NCBI RefSeq assembly: GCF_900115345.1
Contig: NZ_FOWC01000003.1
Location: 558,001 to 622,000 of the forward strand
Length of the DNA: 64,000 nt
Source of the DNA: Amycolatopsis rubida
GTDB taxonomy: Bacteria; Actinomycetota; Actinomycetes; Mycobacteriales; Pseudonocardiaceae
Direction: 5' to 3'
Positions 44,875 through 53,683 of the stretch are shown piece after piece (the first letter of the stretch is position 1; each line of letters opens with the position of its first letter). The position numbers and the translations under genes were made by a program. The notes under the pieces were generated by a model, which saw only the letters and a list, made by a program, of their open reading frames with translations, was not told where the DNA came from and made no database searches.

Positions 44875-45950
44875 CCGCCGCGCTGGAGGGCCGCCGCGCG
44901 GTGCCCGCTGTCGTGCGATACCTGCCGGGGCTTCTGCTGCTCGCCGCGGTGGGCATCGCGGGAACGCTGGCGCAGAACGGGATCCGCAGCCTCGGCCACG
45001 CGACCGGGACCGCGCTGCCGGACATCGAATACGTGCTGTGGGCGATCGTCCTCGGACTGCTCATCCGCAACACGATCGGCGTCCCGGCGCTGTTCCGCCC
45101 CGGGGCCGGGACCTACGAGTTCTGGCTGAAGACCGGCATCGTCCTGCTCGGCGCCCGGTTCGTGCTGGGCGACCTCGCCAAGCTCGGCGGGTTCAGCCTG
45201 GGCCTGATCCTGGTCGACATGGCGGTGGCGACCACCGTGATCCTGGTGGTGGGCAAGGCTTTCGGCCTGGGCGGCAAACTGTCGTCGCTGCTGGCGATCG
45301 GCACCTCGATCTGCGGCGTGTCGGCCATCATCGCCGGCCGCGGTTCCATCGACGCCGACGACGAGGACACCGGCTACGCCATCGCCGCGATCCTCGCACT
45401 GGGCGCGGTCGCGTTGTTCACCTTCCCGGCGATCGGGCACGCGCTGAACCTGACCGACACCGAATTCGGCCTCTGGGCGGGACTCGCCGTGGACAACACC
45501 GCCGAGACGACCGCGACCGGTGCGGCGTACTCCCCGCACGCACAGGACGTCGCGGTCGCGGTGAAAAACACGCGGAACGCGTTGATCGGGCTGGTCGTCC
45601 TCGGTTATGCGGCGTACTGGTCCACGCGCGGCGGCAAGGCGGTCGCGAGCGGGGTGAAGGGCCGCGCGGGCTTTGTGTGGCGCACCTTCCCGAAGTTCGT
45701 GCTGGGCTTCATCGCGGTCTCCGCGCTGGCGACCGCGCACGTGTTCACCAAGGCGGAGGTCGCCAACCTCGGGAATCTCTCGAAATGGGCGTTCCTGCTG
45801 TGCTTCGCCGGGGTCGGCCTGAACTTCGACCTCCGTCAGATGGCCCGCAGCGGGTTGCGGCCGTTGGCGGTGGCCGCGCTCGGGCTGGTGGTGGTCGCGG
45901 TGTGCTCGCTGGGGCTGGTGCTGGTGTCGTCGCAGTGGTTCAGCTTGTGA
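44871..45950 (+). CDS. YeiH-family putative sulfate/sulfite exporter
   Basis: A 359-aa integral membrane protein (about 10-11 helices) of the UPF0324/YeiH family. Diagnostic segments are [38 protein letters not shown] and [20 protein letters not shown]. The family is annotated as putative sulfate exporters. Next to monooxygenases of types that release sulfite from organosulfur compounds, an efflux role for sulfite/sulfate is plausible but inferred. Confidence 0.85.
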   Translation: MTAALEGRRAVPAVVRYLPGLLLLAAVGIAGTLAQNGIRSLGHATGTALPDIEYVLWAIVLGLLIRNTIGVPALFRPGAGTYEFWLKTGIVLLGARFVLGDLAKLGGFSLGLILVDMAVATTVILVVGKAFGLGGKLSSLLAIGTSICGVSAIIAGRGSIDADDEDTGYAIAAILALGAVALFTFPAIGHALNLTDTEFGLWAGLAVDNTAETTATGAAYSPHAQDVAVAVKNTRNALIGLVVLGYAAYWSTRGGKAVASGVKGRAGFVWRTFPKFVLGFIAVSALATAHVFTKAEVANLGNLSKWAFLLCFAGVGLNFDLRQMARSGLRPLAVAALGLVVVAVCSLGLVLVSSQWFSL

Positions 45951-45965
45951 CCGGGTAGGCGGGGC

Positions 45966-46680
45966 TCACCTCGGCAGGGTCGGGATCCCGTTGGCAGGCA
46001 ACGCCGACGGGCTCAGCGGCAGGTCGAGCTGTGCCGGGGTGTCCCCGTCCGCCACCTGCGTGACGTTCTCCGGCACGACGGACGTGGCCTGTCCGAGCAG
46101 CTCCGGGCTCGACCCGTGGACCTGCCCGACCGCGCCGGCCGGCGTCTGGTTGTACTGGCCGGTCGTGGCGACGGTGCCGCCGGGCTGGCCGTGCGCGACG
46201 TTGTCGCCCTGCGCGTTCGGGACCCGGGAACTGCACTGGGACTGCCCAGCGCGCGTCGACCGCGCGGGGCGCCCGCGCCGCTGGTTTGATGTCGTGGTTG
46301 TTCCGGTAGGTCTGGTGCTGGTTCGAACCGGCGATCTGGACCGGTACCGCCAGTTCGGCCTTCGCCCGGTTGCCGCGCGAGGGATCGCTCGGCCTGAGTG
46401 CCGGCGGGCCTTGCTCGGGACAGGCGTGGCGCCCACTTCCTTGGCGGCTGGCTTAGACGCGCTGCTTGCCTTGGGCGGCAAGGCTTTCTGGAGCGGTCCG
46501 GCGAGCGACTTCGTCCTGGTGGCCAGGCAGCCTCGGTTGCCCGAGGACGGTGTCGCCGAGGTCGATCGGCACGGTGACCCCGGTGCCGATCGGATTCGCC
46601 TGCTTGTCCGGACCGGTGTCGTCGGCGGCCGAGGTGATGCCGGTGCCGAGGACGACCAAGCCGCCCGAGGGGTCAGCGCG
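45966..46680 (-). pseudogene. Remnant of a secreted low-complexity protein
   Basis: Three frames carry pieces of one Gly/Val/Gln-rich secreted protein: GTGVTVPIDLGDTVLGQ near 46570, AELAVPVQIAGSNQHQTYRN near 46330 and, near 46100, the run TGQYNQTPAGAVGQVHGSSP to SALPANGIPTLPR, ending at 45966. The repeated 'xVxVPVxxxGxxV' style resembles chaplin-like or DUF-type surface proteins of actinomycetes. The frame changes indicate decay. Confidence 0.4.
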
Positions 46681-48043
46681 CTTCCCGGGTAGCCGAATCG
46701 AGCGCGGCCAGCAGGATTCCGGCGGCCGTGCGCACGACGTCCGCGGTGACGTTGAGCGGCGGCAGCAGCCGGACCACGCTGTCGCCGCGTCCGCCCAATT
46801 CGACGATGAGCCCGCGGCGCAACGCGTGGTTCTGGACGGCCAGCGCGAGTTCCGAGGCGGGCGCTCCGGTGCGCGGGTCGGCCAGTTCGATGCCCCACAT
46901 CAGCCCGGCGCCGCGCACGTCCGTCACCCACGGATGGCTGGCCAGCGGGGAAAGCAGTTCCTCGAACTGGTATCCGCGCTCGACGACGTTGTCCAGCACG
47001 CTGTCGCGGTTGACGACCTCGATCGCCCGCGCGCCCGCGGCGAAGGCGAGCTGATTGCCGCGGAACGCGCCGGCGTGCGTGCGGGGAGCCCAGTTGTCGA
47101 GGCGCTCGTCGTAGATGATCAGCGAGACCGGCGAGCCGATTCCGCTGAGCGCCTTGGACGCGACGATCACGTCGGGTTCGATGCCGTAGCGCTCGAAGGC
47201 GAACCAGGTCCCGGTCCGGCCCCAGCCGGTCCGCAGTTCGTCGACGATCAGCGGGATGCCCAGCTCGCGGGTCAGCTCGCGCACCCGGTGCACGAAATCC
47301 GCCCGCGCCGGGACCACGCCGCCCTCGCCCTGCACCAGCTCGAGCACCACCGCGGCGGGCAGCGGGAGGCCGCAGTCGGGGTCGTGCAGCGAGCGTTCGA
47401 GCAGGTCCGGGCAGGTCGCCGCGCAGGTGTCCGGAGCGTGGCCGGCCGGGCAGCGGGGGCAGGAGGAGTACGGCGGGTAGTGCGTGCCGGGCAAGGCGTT
47501 CGCGCTCGGTCGCCGTCCGGCGAGCCCGGTCAGGCCGAGCGCGGCGTGCGCGCTGCCGTGGAACCGGCCCTGGAACGACACGACGCCGCCGCGTCCGGTC
47601 GCGGTTTTGCACAGCTTCAGCGCGGCTTCGACGGCGTTGGTCCCGGCGGGTCCGCAGAAGTGCAGTTTCATTCTCGGGCGCAGCGCCTCGGGCAGCATCG
47701 TGAGCTGGGCCTCGGAGAACTCGTCCTTGACCGGGGTCGCGAAGTCGAGCGCGTGGGTCAGCTTGCTCAGCTGCGCGGTCATGGCCGCGACCAGTTCGGG
47801 ATGGTTGTGCCCGAGGGAGAGCACGCCCGCCCCGGCGAGGAAGTCGATGAAGACGTTGCCGTCGGCGTCGCGCACGAAACTTCCCGCGCCCTCGGTGATC
47901 GCGATCGGCAGCCGCCGGGGACCGCCGCGGGCGTTCGGTTCCCGGCGGTCCTGCCGGGCGAGGTACTCGGCCGAGCGCGGACCGGGCAGATCGCAGTGGA
48001 CGGCGGGGCCGGTGAGCGGCGCGGGATGGTCGAGGATGGTCAT
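46673..48043 (-). CDS. 2,4-Diaminobutyrate aminotransferase-family enzyme
   Basis: A 456-aa class III PLP aminotransferase of the diaminobutyrate:2-oxoglutarate type. Visible are GAGVLSLGHNHPELVAAM, the Asp motif IVDELRTGWGRTGTW, the PLP lysine in VASKALSGIGSP and the C-terminal ELGGRGDSVVRLLPPLNVT. An extra Cys-rich stretch (SSCPRCPAGHAPDTCAATC, about residues 190-212) is typical of this branch. It makes L-2,4-diaminobutyrate from aspartate semialdehyde. Its ATG overlaps the stop of a small ORF upstream. No ectoine genes follow, so DAB is likely used elsewhere, perhaps in a peptide. Confidence 0.85.
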   Translation of the reverse strand: MTILDHPAPLTGPAVHCDLPGPRSAEYLARQDRREPNARGGPRRLPIAITEGAGSFVRDADGNVFIDFLAGAGVLSLGHNHPELVAAMTAQLSKLTHALDFATPVKDEFSEAQLTMLPEALRPRMKLHFCGPAGTNAVEAALKLCKTATGRGGVVSFQGRFHGSAHAALGLTGLAGRRPSANALPGTHYPPYSSCPRCPAGHAPDTCAATCPDLLERSLHDPDCGLPLPAAVVLELVQGEGGVVPARADFVHRVRELTRELGIPLIVDELRTGWGRTGTWFAFERYGIEPDVIVASKALSGIGSPVSLIIYDERLDNWAPRTHAGAFRGNQLAFAAGARAIEVVNRDSVLDNVVERGYQFEELLSPLASHPWVTDVRGAGLMWGIELADPRTGAPASELALAVQNHALRRGLIVELGGRGDSVVRLLPPLNVTADVVRTAAGILLAALDSATREAR

Positions 48044-48306
48044 CTGGCCTGTTCTCCCCTGACAGTGGTGGTGGCGCGGCCGGATCCGGCCGCCGGGAGC
48101 CCGCCCCGGTGCGCGGCGGTCTTCCCCGTGAAAAGGGCGTTCGGGGCGAACTGTTCCCGCTCAGTGCGCGGGGAGAGCCGCCGGGCGCGTTTCGCCGGTA
48201 AACGGAGCAGTCGTTCTCGCGGTATTGCGTTGCCGTGCCCCGGACAGAATGCTTCGGTTTCGGCCCGGGGATGCGTTTCGCCGGCGTCGCACCGCGCGTC
48301 CGTCAT
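48040..48306 (-). CDS. 88-aa hypothetical ORF coupled to the aminotransferase
   Basis: ATG 48306 follows an excellent ribosome-binding site (AAGGAGGAG, six bases away), and the TGA stop overlaps the aminotransferase ATG (ATGA). The product (MTDARCDAGETHPRAETEAF, ending ATTTVRGEQAR) is Arg/Ala/Thr-rich with two cysteines and no membrane segment. I recognise no family. Third-position GC is lower than in neighbours, so it could be recent or a leader; the strong translation signals argue that it is real. Confidence 0.5.
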   Translation of the reverse strand: MTDARCDAGETHPRAETEAFCPGHGNAIPRERLLRLPAKRARRLSPRTEREQFAPNALFTGKTAAHRGGLPAAGSGRATTTVRGEQAR

Positions 48307-49439
48307 GCACTTCTCCTCCTTTTCGCAGGGATTCGCGGGCCGCTGGAAAAACGGCCGGCGACGGGGGAAACGGTTTGTCGCGAGCGGAGGCGGGGGAGGG
48401 CGGCGCTGGGCGCAGCCCTCCCCGGTCGACCTCACTGGAATACCGCGGGGCACAGCGTAGCGCAGCCGGTTCCGGCCGACCGGCGCGCCGGACGGCACCG
48501 GATCGCGTCCGGCTCCGGAAAGAAAAGAAACGGCCGGGATGCGGCAATCCCATGCGCCGGGAGAGTGAACGCGGCGATTTCGCGGAGTTCGCCGTACTGG
48601 GCTGAACGACTGAATGTGCGACGGTGTTCGCGACGGTGCGAAACGGACCGTGAATATTCACGGTCCGTTTCCGGCGAGTGAATCGGGCCGGCGGACCGCA
48701 TGGTGGGATGCCTTTCCGGACGGTCGCGGGCGGGTTCCGGGATATGTCGGCTGCGGGAAATACCGAGGTTTCTGGCGTGTTTCTGACTTTTTCGCCGTCC
48801 GGATCCGGTTGCGGGTGCTGTTTCCGCTGGGGAAAGGCGGCCGACTGCGGTTTCGGCGGCAGGGCTCGACGGGAGGGCGGCGATGGTGGTCCAGACCATG
48901 TCGGTGATCCGGACCGGCGGCCAGCTGGTCCAGGCCACCGGCGGCGGGTGCCGGTCGCGGGCGCGCCCGGGGGAGCGGGCCTGGTCCGGCGGGGCGTGCG
49001 CGGCCGGGTCCGGGTGTCGTAGTGCGGAGTGAACGAGATCCGCGAACCTGTGTTTATCTCGACCGCAATAGTCATAGTGCATACGTATCGCTAACATTAT
49101 CTACGGTGGGAAACTTGCCAACTATGACGAAAAGGACTTGATTTTGCGGGGGGTGTGTCGGGGAATCCTTGCTGTTGAGCTGTGATTCATTTACCAAGTG
49201 GCGCACTCTGCGTATGACGCACCGTCGCCCGACTGCTACGCGCCGAGGCGATCTGTGTCCGATCCCACTGCCTCTGTACACCTGCTGTTTCCGTTTCGTA
49301 ATCTTCTCGAGCTTTTGCGGTGACCTGCGATCTACCCCGAGGATCAGCGACCCGAAGCCGCCGCGTGCCGTCGCGGCTCGCTGCCTGGTTCAGGCGCGAG
49401 GACGGTGGTGCGGTGTGACAGCGAAGGAGCCCACCCACC
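48307..49439. other. 1.1-kb intergenic region with AT-rich segment
   Basis: I find no supportable gene. The left part (48307-48600) is ordinary GC-rich spacer; a 30-bp perfect palindrome lies at 48641-48670. From about 49060 to 49330 the base composition is strikingly AT-rich for this genome (for example cattatctacggtgggaaac and ttgattttgcggg), likely holding the promoter and 5' leader of the Rpf gene at 49440. Confidence 0.5.
48641..48670. promoter_or_regulatory. 30-bp perfect gapless palindrome
   Basis: aaacggaccgtgaat is followed directly by its reverse complement, giving a loop-less 30-bp palindrome. Without a loop it cannot form a stable terminator hairpin of full length, so a dimeric protein operator is a better reading. 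It lies about 330 bases upstream of the small ORF/aminotransferase genes. Confidence 0.55.
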
Positions 49440-50117
49440 GTGGGACGGCACAGCAAACCCAGCAAGACGAAGACAGCTCTCCAGCGCACCGGCGCGACCG
49501 CGGCTCTCGCGGGCGCCACCCTCGGCGGCATCGGCCTCGCCGGGGCGGGCACGGCCAACGCCTTCCCCGGGCAGGCCGGCATCGTCAAGTGCGAGAGCAG
49601 CGGCAACCCGGCCGCGGTCAACAACACCGCGGCGGGCCAGCGCGCCGGTCGCCCCGCCGGCCTGTTCCAGATCGTCACGAAGACCTGGCTCGCGAACGGC
49701 GGCGGCCAGTTCGCCCCGACTGCCGACAAGGCCACGCCAGCGCAGCAGCAGATCGTCGCGGACCGGATCTACGCGAAGCAGGGTTCGGCCCCGTGGCAGT
49801 GCCGCGGCGGCTCCGGACCGGCGAGCTACGCCGACTTCGGCGGCGACACCTCCGGCGGCTCCGCCGAGGTCGAGGCCGTGGCCGCGAAGCCGAAGGTCGA
49901 GGTCAAGGCCCAGGCCAAGGTCAAGTCCGCGCCGAAGCACGCCGCGCCGTCCTCGAACCCGGGCGGCAGCTACACCGTGGCCGCCGGAGACACCCTGTCC
50001 GGCATCGCGAAGAACCTGAACGTCGACGGCGGATGGCAGCACCTGCAGCAGCTGAACGCGAAGCACATCCCCGACGCCAACCTGATCCTGGTCGGCCAGA
50101 AGCTCGTCACGAAGTAA
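49440..50117 (+). CDS. Resuscitation-promoting-factor-like protein with LysM domain
   Basis: A 225-aa secreted wall-active protein. A signal peptide ends at about GTANA (residue 40); the Rpf transglycosylase-like domain follows (about 43-125: KCESSGNPAAVNNTA with the catalytic Glu, GLFQIVTKTW, APWQC), then an Ala/Lys linker and a C-terminal LysM (SYTVAAGDTLSGIAKNLNVD, LILVGQKL). It should cleave or remodel peptidoglycan and promote regrowth. GTG 49440 is preceded by AAGGAG. I looked for the c-di-AMP riboswitch often found before such genes and did not recognise it. Confidence 0.88.
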   Translation: MGRHSKPSKTKTALQRTGATAALAGATLGGIGLAGAGTANAFPGQAGIVKCESSGNPAAVNNTAAGQRAGRPAGLFQIVTKTWLANGGGQFAPTADKATPAQQQIVADRIYAKQGSAPWQCRGGSGPASYADFGGDTSGGSAEVEAVAAKPKVEVKAQAKVKSAPKHAAPSSNPGGSYTVAAGDTLSGIAKNLNVDGGWQHLQQLNAKHIPDANLILVGQKLVTK

Positions 50118-50261
50118 CCCGCCGAGGCCCCGGCCGGGCTCGCGCCGCTTTCCCCGGGCGACGCGACCCGGCCGGAGGCCGCCGGTGCACGCGCGCGAAA
50201 GTGCGCTCGGGCACCGAACGCGCGCCCCGGCGGCCGGCGTGCGGAGCGGGCGGGCCTGCTT

Positions 50262-50580
50262 TGTGGGAACACAGGCCGGTTCGCGCCGCACGCCTTGCCG
50301 CGAGGCCGGAGAGCGCTGGCCGTTCTCGGCGTGTTGGGCGGAGGTTTTCGAGTGCGTGACGCCTGTGCTTGGGTGCTGCGCGTGCTGTGTGGGACGGCGG
50401 GCCGGTTCGCGCCGCACGCCTTGCTGCGAGGCCGGAGAGCGCTGGCCGTTCTCGGCGTGTTGGGCGGTTGAAGGTGCTTGGGCGGAGGTTTTCGAGTGCG
50501 TGACGCCTGTGCTCGGGTGCCGCGCGTGCTGTGTGGGACGGCGGGCCTGTCCGCCCCGCATGCCTTGCCGCGCGAGGCTT
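50262..50580. repeat. Tandem repeats of about 125-143 bp
   Basis: Two nearly identical units and a partial third: unit one 50262-50387, unit two 50387-50530, partial copy 50531-50580. Each has ttcgcgccgcacgccttgc, gagagcgctggccgttctcg and gaggttttcgagtgcgtgac blocks. The second unit carries an extra 18-base insert (gttgaaggtgcttgggcg). The tract lies just after the Rpf gene and is probably non-coding and variable in copy number. Confidence 0.7.
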
Positions 50581-51223
50581 TCGAGCGCACGGCCGCCGTC
50601 GCGGTTCGAGGACTGTCTGGCCGGTGCGTTCGGCGAGCAGAGTCGGAAACACGCTTGGACCAGGGAGCGGGAACGCGGCGAAGCCTGTTCGCCGCCGTCG
50701 TTGTGCTCGGCTGCGTGCGATCGGCTGTTGTTCGATGGAGCACCGCGAAGAATCCCGTGGCAGCGCGGCGCGTTGAGCAGCCGCCGACGTGATTTGTGGC
50801 GCACGGTCGTCGGTGCGCTGACCCTCGTCGGGCTCGTCAGATTGCAGTCGCTCTGGCGGCAGACCAAAAAACGTACCCGCGCTGCTGGGCGGCCCGCGCT
50901 GCCGAGCCGGTGGCTCCCAACGCAGTGCGAGTGGCCGCATTGCGCGGCGGCTGGAGGCAAGCCTGGTCGCCCGGATCGGCGCGTACCTCGGCGAACGCGC
51001 CGGACGACCGGTGCACCTGACTAACTGCTCGTCTGGCGGCGGACGTGCGAAAACTCGTCGAGCGCGTTCCGGCGGACCGGACGATTCTGCCCGACGTACC
51101 GAAGAGTGCTTGCCGAGGTCGCAAACCAGGCGAGAATCGCCCGCGCGTTCCGGAAAGCCCGCCGGTTCGAGGTATTCGCCGCCGACTTCACGCACGTGGA
51201 CTCACGCGGTCACCAGATTTGGT
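50581..51223. other. Gene-poor stretch with coding-like fragments
   Basis: No intact gene. The plus strand shows protein-like pieces in different frames: RLEASLVARIGAYLGERAGR near 50970 and VLAEVANQARIARAFRKARR to ADFTHVDSRGHQIWFTAFRP between about 51106 and 51250. They may be the debris of a lost gene, but I cannot name it. Confidence 0.35.
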
Positions 51224-52078
51224 TCACGGCTTTCCGCCCGCATCTGGACGTGCTCGTTGAGCCCCGGTGGCAGACACCCGCAACGGAACGCTCCGCAGCA
51301 ACGACAGCGCATCAGCACTGGGACTGCCGGGCTCAGCCTGATAGACGATCAACTGCTGCCCAGGCGCACCGCGCACGTCGAATGCCTGATAGGTCAGCGT
51401 CAGCGGCCCGACCGCCGGATGCACGAGCTGCTTGGGCTCGCGGGTTTTCCCCCGCACCTGATGGGTTTCCCACAGCGTCCGGAACTGCTCGCTGCCCTCG
51501 CTGAGTTCCGCTGCCAAGCGCGGCAGGGCCGGATCTCCCGCCGCGGCGCGCAGGTTCGCCACGGTGGCCTGGGCTGTCCAGTCCCAGCGGGCGTAGAACT
51601 GCCGTCCCGCCGGGTCGAGGAAGGTCATGCGGGCCAGGTTGCCGGCCGTGCCGAAGGGGGAGAACAGGGCGTCGGCGAGGGTGTTCGCGGCAAGGATGTC
51701 CAGGACGCGGTTGAGCACGAACGCGGGCGCGTGCGGGTAGCTGTCCATCAGCTGCCGCAGTTCGGGGCTCACGGTCTGGGGAGCGGGGGAAAGCAGGTCG
51801 GGCGGGGTGGCGCCGGCGAGGCGGTACAGGTGTTCGCGGGCGTCGGGGTCCAAGTCCAGTGCGCGGCTGAGGGCGTCGAGCACCTGTGGTGACGGGCGGG
51901 TTTCCCGGCCCTGTTCCAAGCGCGCGTAGTAGTCGACGTTCACCCCGGCGAGCACCGCGACTTCCTCGCGGCGCAGGCCCGCGACCTTGCGTCGGCCGGA
52001 ATAGCGCACGCCGGCGTCCTCCGGGGAGCGTTGTGCGCGGCGTGCTCGCAGGAAGTCGCCCAGTTCCGTACTGCCCAT
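51224..52078 (-). CDS. XRE-family regulator with MmyB-like ligand domain
   Basis: A 284-aa regulator: XRE helix-turn-helix (about 1-80; LGDFLRARRAQRSPEDAGV, GLRREEVAVLAGVNVDYYAR) and a C-terminal MmyB-type domain (about 105-280; DSYPHAPAFVLNRVLDILAA, DWTAQATVANLRAAAGDPAL). It is divergent from an SDR gene (52157), its probable target, a pairing that is frequent in actinomycetes. The broken copy at 40522-41200 is a paralogue. Confidence 0.87.
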   Translation of the reverse strand: MGSTELGDFLRARRAQRSPEDAGVRYSGRRKVAGLRREEVAVLAGVNVDYYARLEQGRETRPSPQVLDALSRALDLDPDAREHLYRLAGATPPDLLSPAPQTVSPELRQLMDSYPHAPAFVLNRVLDILAANTLADALFSPFGTAGNLARMTFLDPAGRQFYARWDWTAQATVANLRAAAGDPALPRLAAELSEGSEQFRTLWETHQVRGKTREPKQLVHPAVGPLTLTYQAFDVRGAPGQQLIVYQAEPGSPSADALSLLRSVPLRVSATGAQRARPDAGGKP

Positions 52079-52156
52079 GCAGACCAGGGTAGGCGGCGGC
52101 TGGGTGGGTGTGGCACGTCCTGTCAGCGAGACTCGCCGCAGCCGAGACTGGTCGGC

Positions 52157-52894
52157 ATGACGAGAGAATTGGCGGGAAAGGTCGCCCTGGTCACGGGTGC
52201 CGCGCGCGGGGTCGGTGCGGCGACGGTCGCTTGGCTGCACGCCCGCGGGGCACGAGTGCTGGCCACCGACATCCGGCCCGAGGTCGAACAGCTGGCCCAC
52301 GACGGCGTGGCGGTGCTGGTCGGCGATGTGTCCGAAGAGGATGTCGCGGTGCGGTCGGCGGCCGCGGCGCTTGAGCGGTTCGGCGGGCTCGACATCCTGG
52401 TGGCCAATGCTGGTCGTTCGGTGAACAAGCCGGTCACCGAGACGACTGCGGCGGACTGGGACGAGGTGATGTCCGTCAATGCCCGCGGAGCGTTTCTGCA
52501 TGCGCGCGAGGCATTTCGGGTGATGCGCGACAACGGCGGGGGAGCGATCGTCACTGTCGGGTCGTTCGCCAGCACGGTGGGGCTGGCCGAGGCGGCGGCG
52601 TACAGCGCGTCGAAAGGAGCGCTGGCGCAATTGACGAAGGTGCTCGCGCTGGAAGGCGCTCCCCACGGAATTCGCGCGAATGTGGTCGCTCCGGGCGTGA
52701 TCGAGACAGATCTGCTCGACACTTTCCGCGCCGACAGCCGGGCGTATCTGCGGTCCTTCGGCGACGCCCATCCGCTCGGCAGGGTCGCGCAGCCTGAAGA
52801 AATCGCCGAGGTGATCGGCTTTCTGGCGTCGCCGCGGTCCGCGTTCGTCACCGGTGCGGTCGTCGCTGCCGACGGCGGCTACACCGCGGCTTGA
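52157..52894 (+). CDS. SDR-family oxidoreductase
   Basis: A 245-aa classical SDR: TGAARGVGAATVAWLHARGA, NAGRSVNKPV, serine in TVGSFAS, active site YSASK and the C-terminal VAADGGYTAA. All catalytic residues are intact. It is divergent from the XRE/MmyB regulator and followed after 26 bases by a second SDR. Substrate unknown. Confidence 0.82.
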   Translation: MTRELAGKVALVTGAARGVGAATVAWLHARGARVLATDIRPEVEQLAHDGVAVLVGDVSEEDVAVRSAAAALERFGGLDILVANAGRSVNKPVTETTAADWDEVMSVNARGAFLHAREAFRVMRDNGGGAIVTVGSFASTVGLAEAAAYSASKGALAQLTKVLALEGAPHGIRANVVAPGVIETDLLDTFRADSRAYLRSFGDAHPLGRVAQPEEIAEVIGFLASPRSAFVTGAVVAADGGYTAA

Positions 52895-52920
52895 TTTCCC
52901 TCCGACGAAAGGAATATCCC

Positions 52921-53661
52921 ATGCGGCTCAGCGGCAAGGTCGTGTTGCTCACCGGAGCGACCGGCGGGATCGGGCAAGCCACCGCGGAACTGTTCGCCCG
53001 CGAGGGAGCCAGCCTGGTCGTCACCGATGTCGGCTCCGAAGCCGTGGAGAAGCTCGCGGCGCGGCTGGAGACCGACGTGCTGGCCGATCGGCTGGACGTG
53101 TCCTCGCCGGAAAACTGGCGCGAAACCGTCGAACGGACCCGGCGGCGGTTCGGCCGCCTCGACGTTCTGGTCAACGTCGCGGGGATCGTGGACTGGCCGG
53201 GCATCGAGGAGACCGCCCCGGACGCCTGGGACCGGGTGATCGCGGTCAACCAGACCGGGACCTGGCTCGGGATGAAGACCGCGATGCCGCTGCTGCGCGC
53301 TTCCGGCAACGGATCGGTGGTCAACACCTCCTCGGTGCTGGGCCTGGTCGGCAGCGGCGCGGCGGCCGCTTACCAAGCGTCCAAAGGGGCGGTGCGGTTG
53401 CTGACCAAGACCGCCGCGGTCGAGTACGCGACGCGCGGCGTCCGGGTCAATTCGGTGCATCCGGGCGTCATCGCCACGCCGATGATCCAGGACCTGCTCG
53501 ACGAGCAAGGCGACCAGCAGCCCGACATCGTCCGCACGCCGATGCGCCGCGCGGGCAGCCCGGCCGAGGTCGCGCACGCGATGCTGTTCCTGGCCAGCGA
53601 CGAATCCTCGTTCGTCACCGGAACCGAACTGGTCGTCGACGGCGGGCTCACCGCGTACTGA
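52921..53661 (+). CDS. SDR-family oxidoreductase
   Basis: A 246-aa SDR: TGATGGIGQATAELFAREGA, NVAGIVDW, NTSSVLG, YQASK and VVDGGLTAY. The YxxxK motif is intact. Ribosome-binding site AAAGGA. It follows the SDR at 52157 and they likely form an operon under the XRE/MmyB regulator. Together they could carry out successive oxidation and reduction of a secondary alcohol. It resembles 3alpha/20beta-hydroxysteroid dehydrogenases, which would tie it to the steroid block, but the match is generic. Confidence 0.8.
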   Translation: MRLSGKVVLLTGATGGIGQATAELFAREGASLVVTDVGSEAVEKLAARLETDVLADRLDVSSPENWRETVERTRRRFGRLDVLVNVAGIVDWPGIEETAPDAWDRVIAVNQTGTWLGMKTAMPLLRASGNGSVVNTSSVLGLVGSGAAAAYQASKGAVRLLTKTAAVEYATRGVRVNSVHPGVIATPMIQDLLDEQGDQQPDIVRTPMRRAGSPAEVAHAMLFLASDESSFVTGTELVVDGGLTAY

Positions 53662-53683
53662 CACCGGACAGGCGAGCCCTAGG

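Noticed and set aside
48161..49075. 304-codon minus-strand frame upstream of the aminotransferase
   Set aside because: Arg/Pro-rich with no domain or ribosome-binding site; only the short ORF 48040-48306 has good translation signals.
49320..49440. c-di-AMP riboswitch before the Rpf gene
   Set aside because: Such riboswitches often precede rpf genes, but I could not find the conserved core sequences here.
49169..50359. 396-codon plus-strand frame across the Rpf gene
   Set aside because: Out of frame with the Rpf gene, which has a clear signal peptide, Rpf and LysM domains.
50262..50580. CRISPR array
   Set aside because: The repeats are long (over 120 bp), adjacent and without regular unique spacers.
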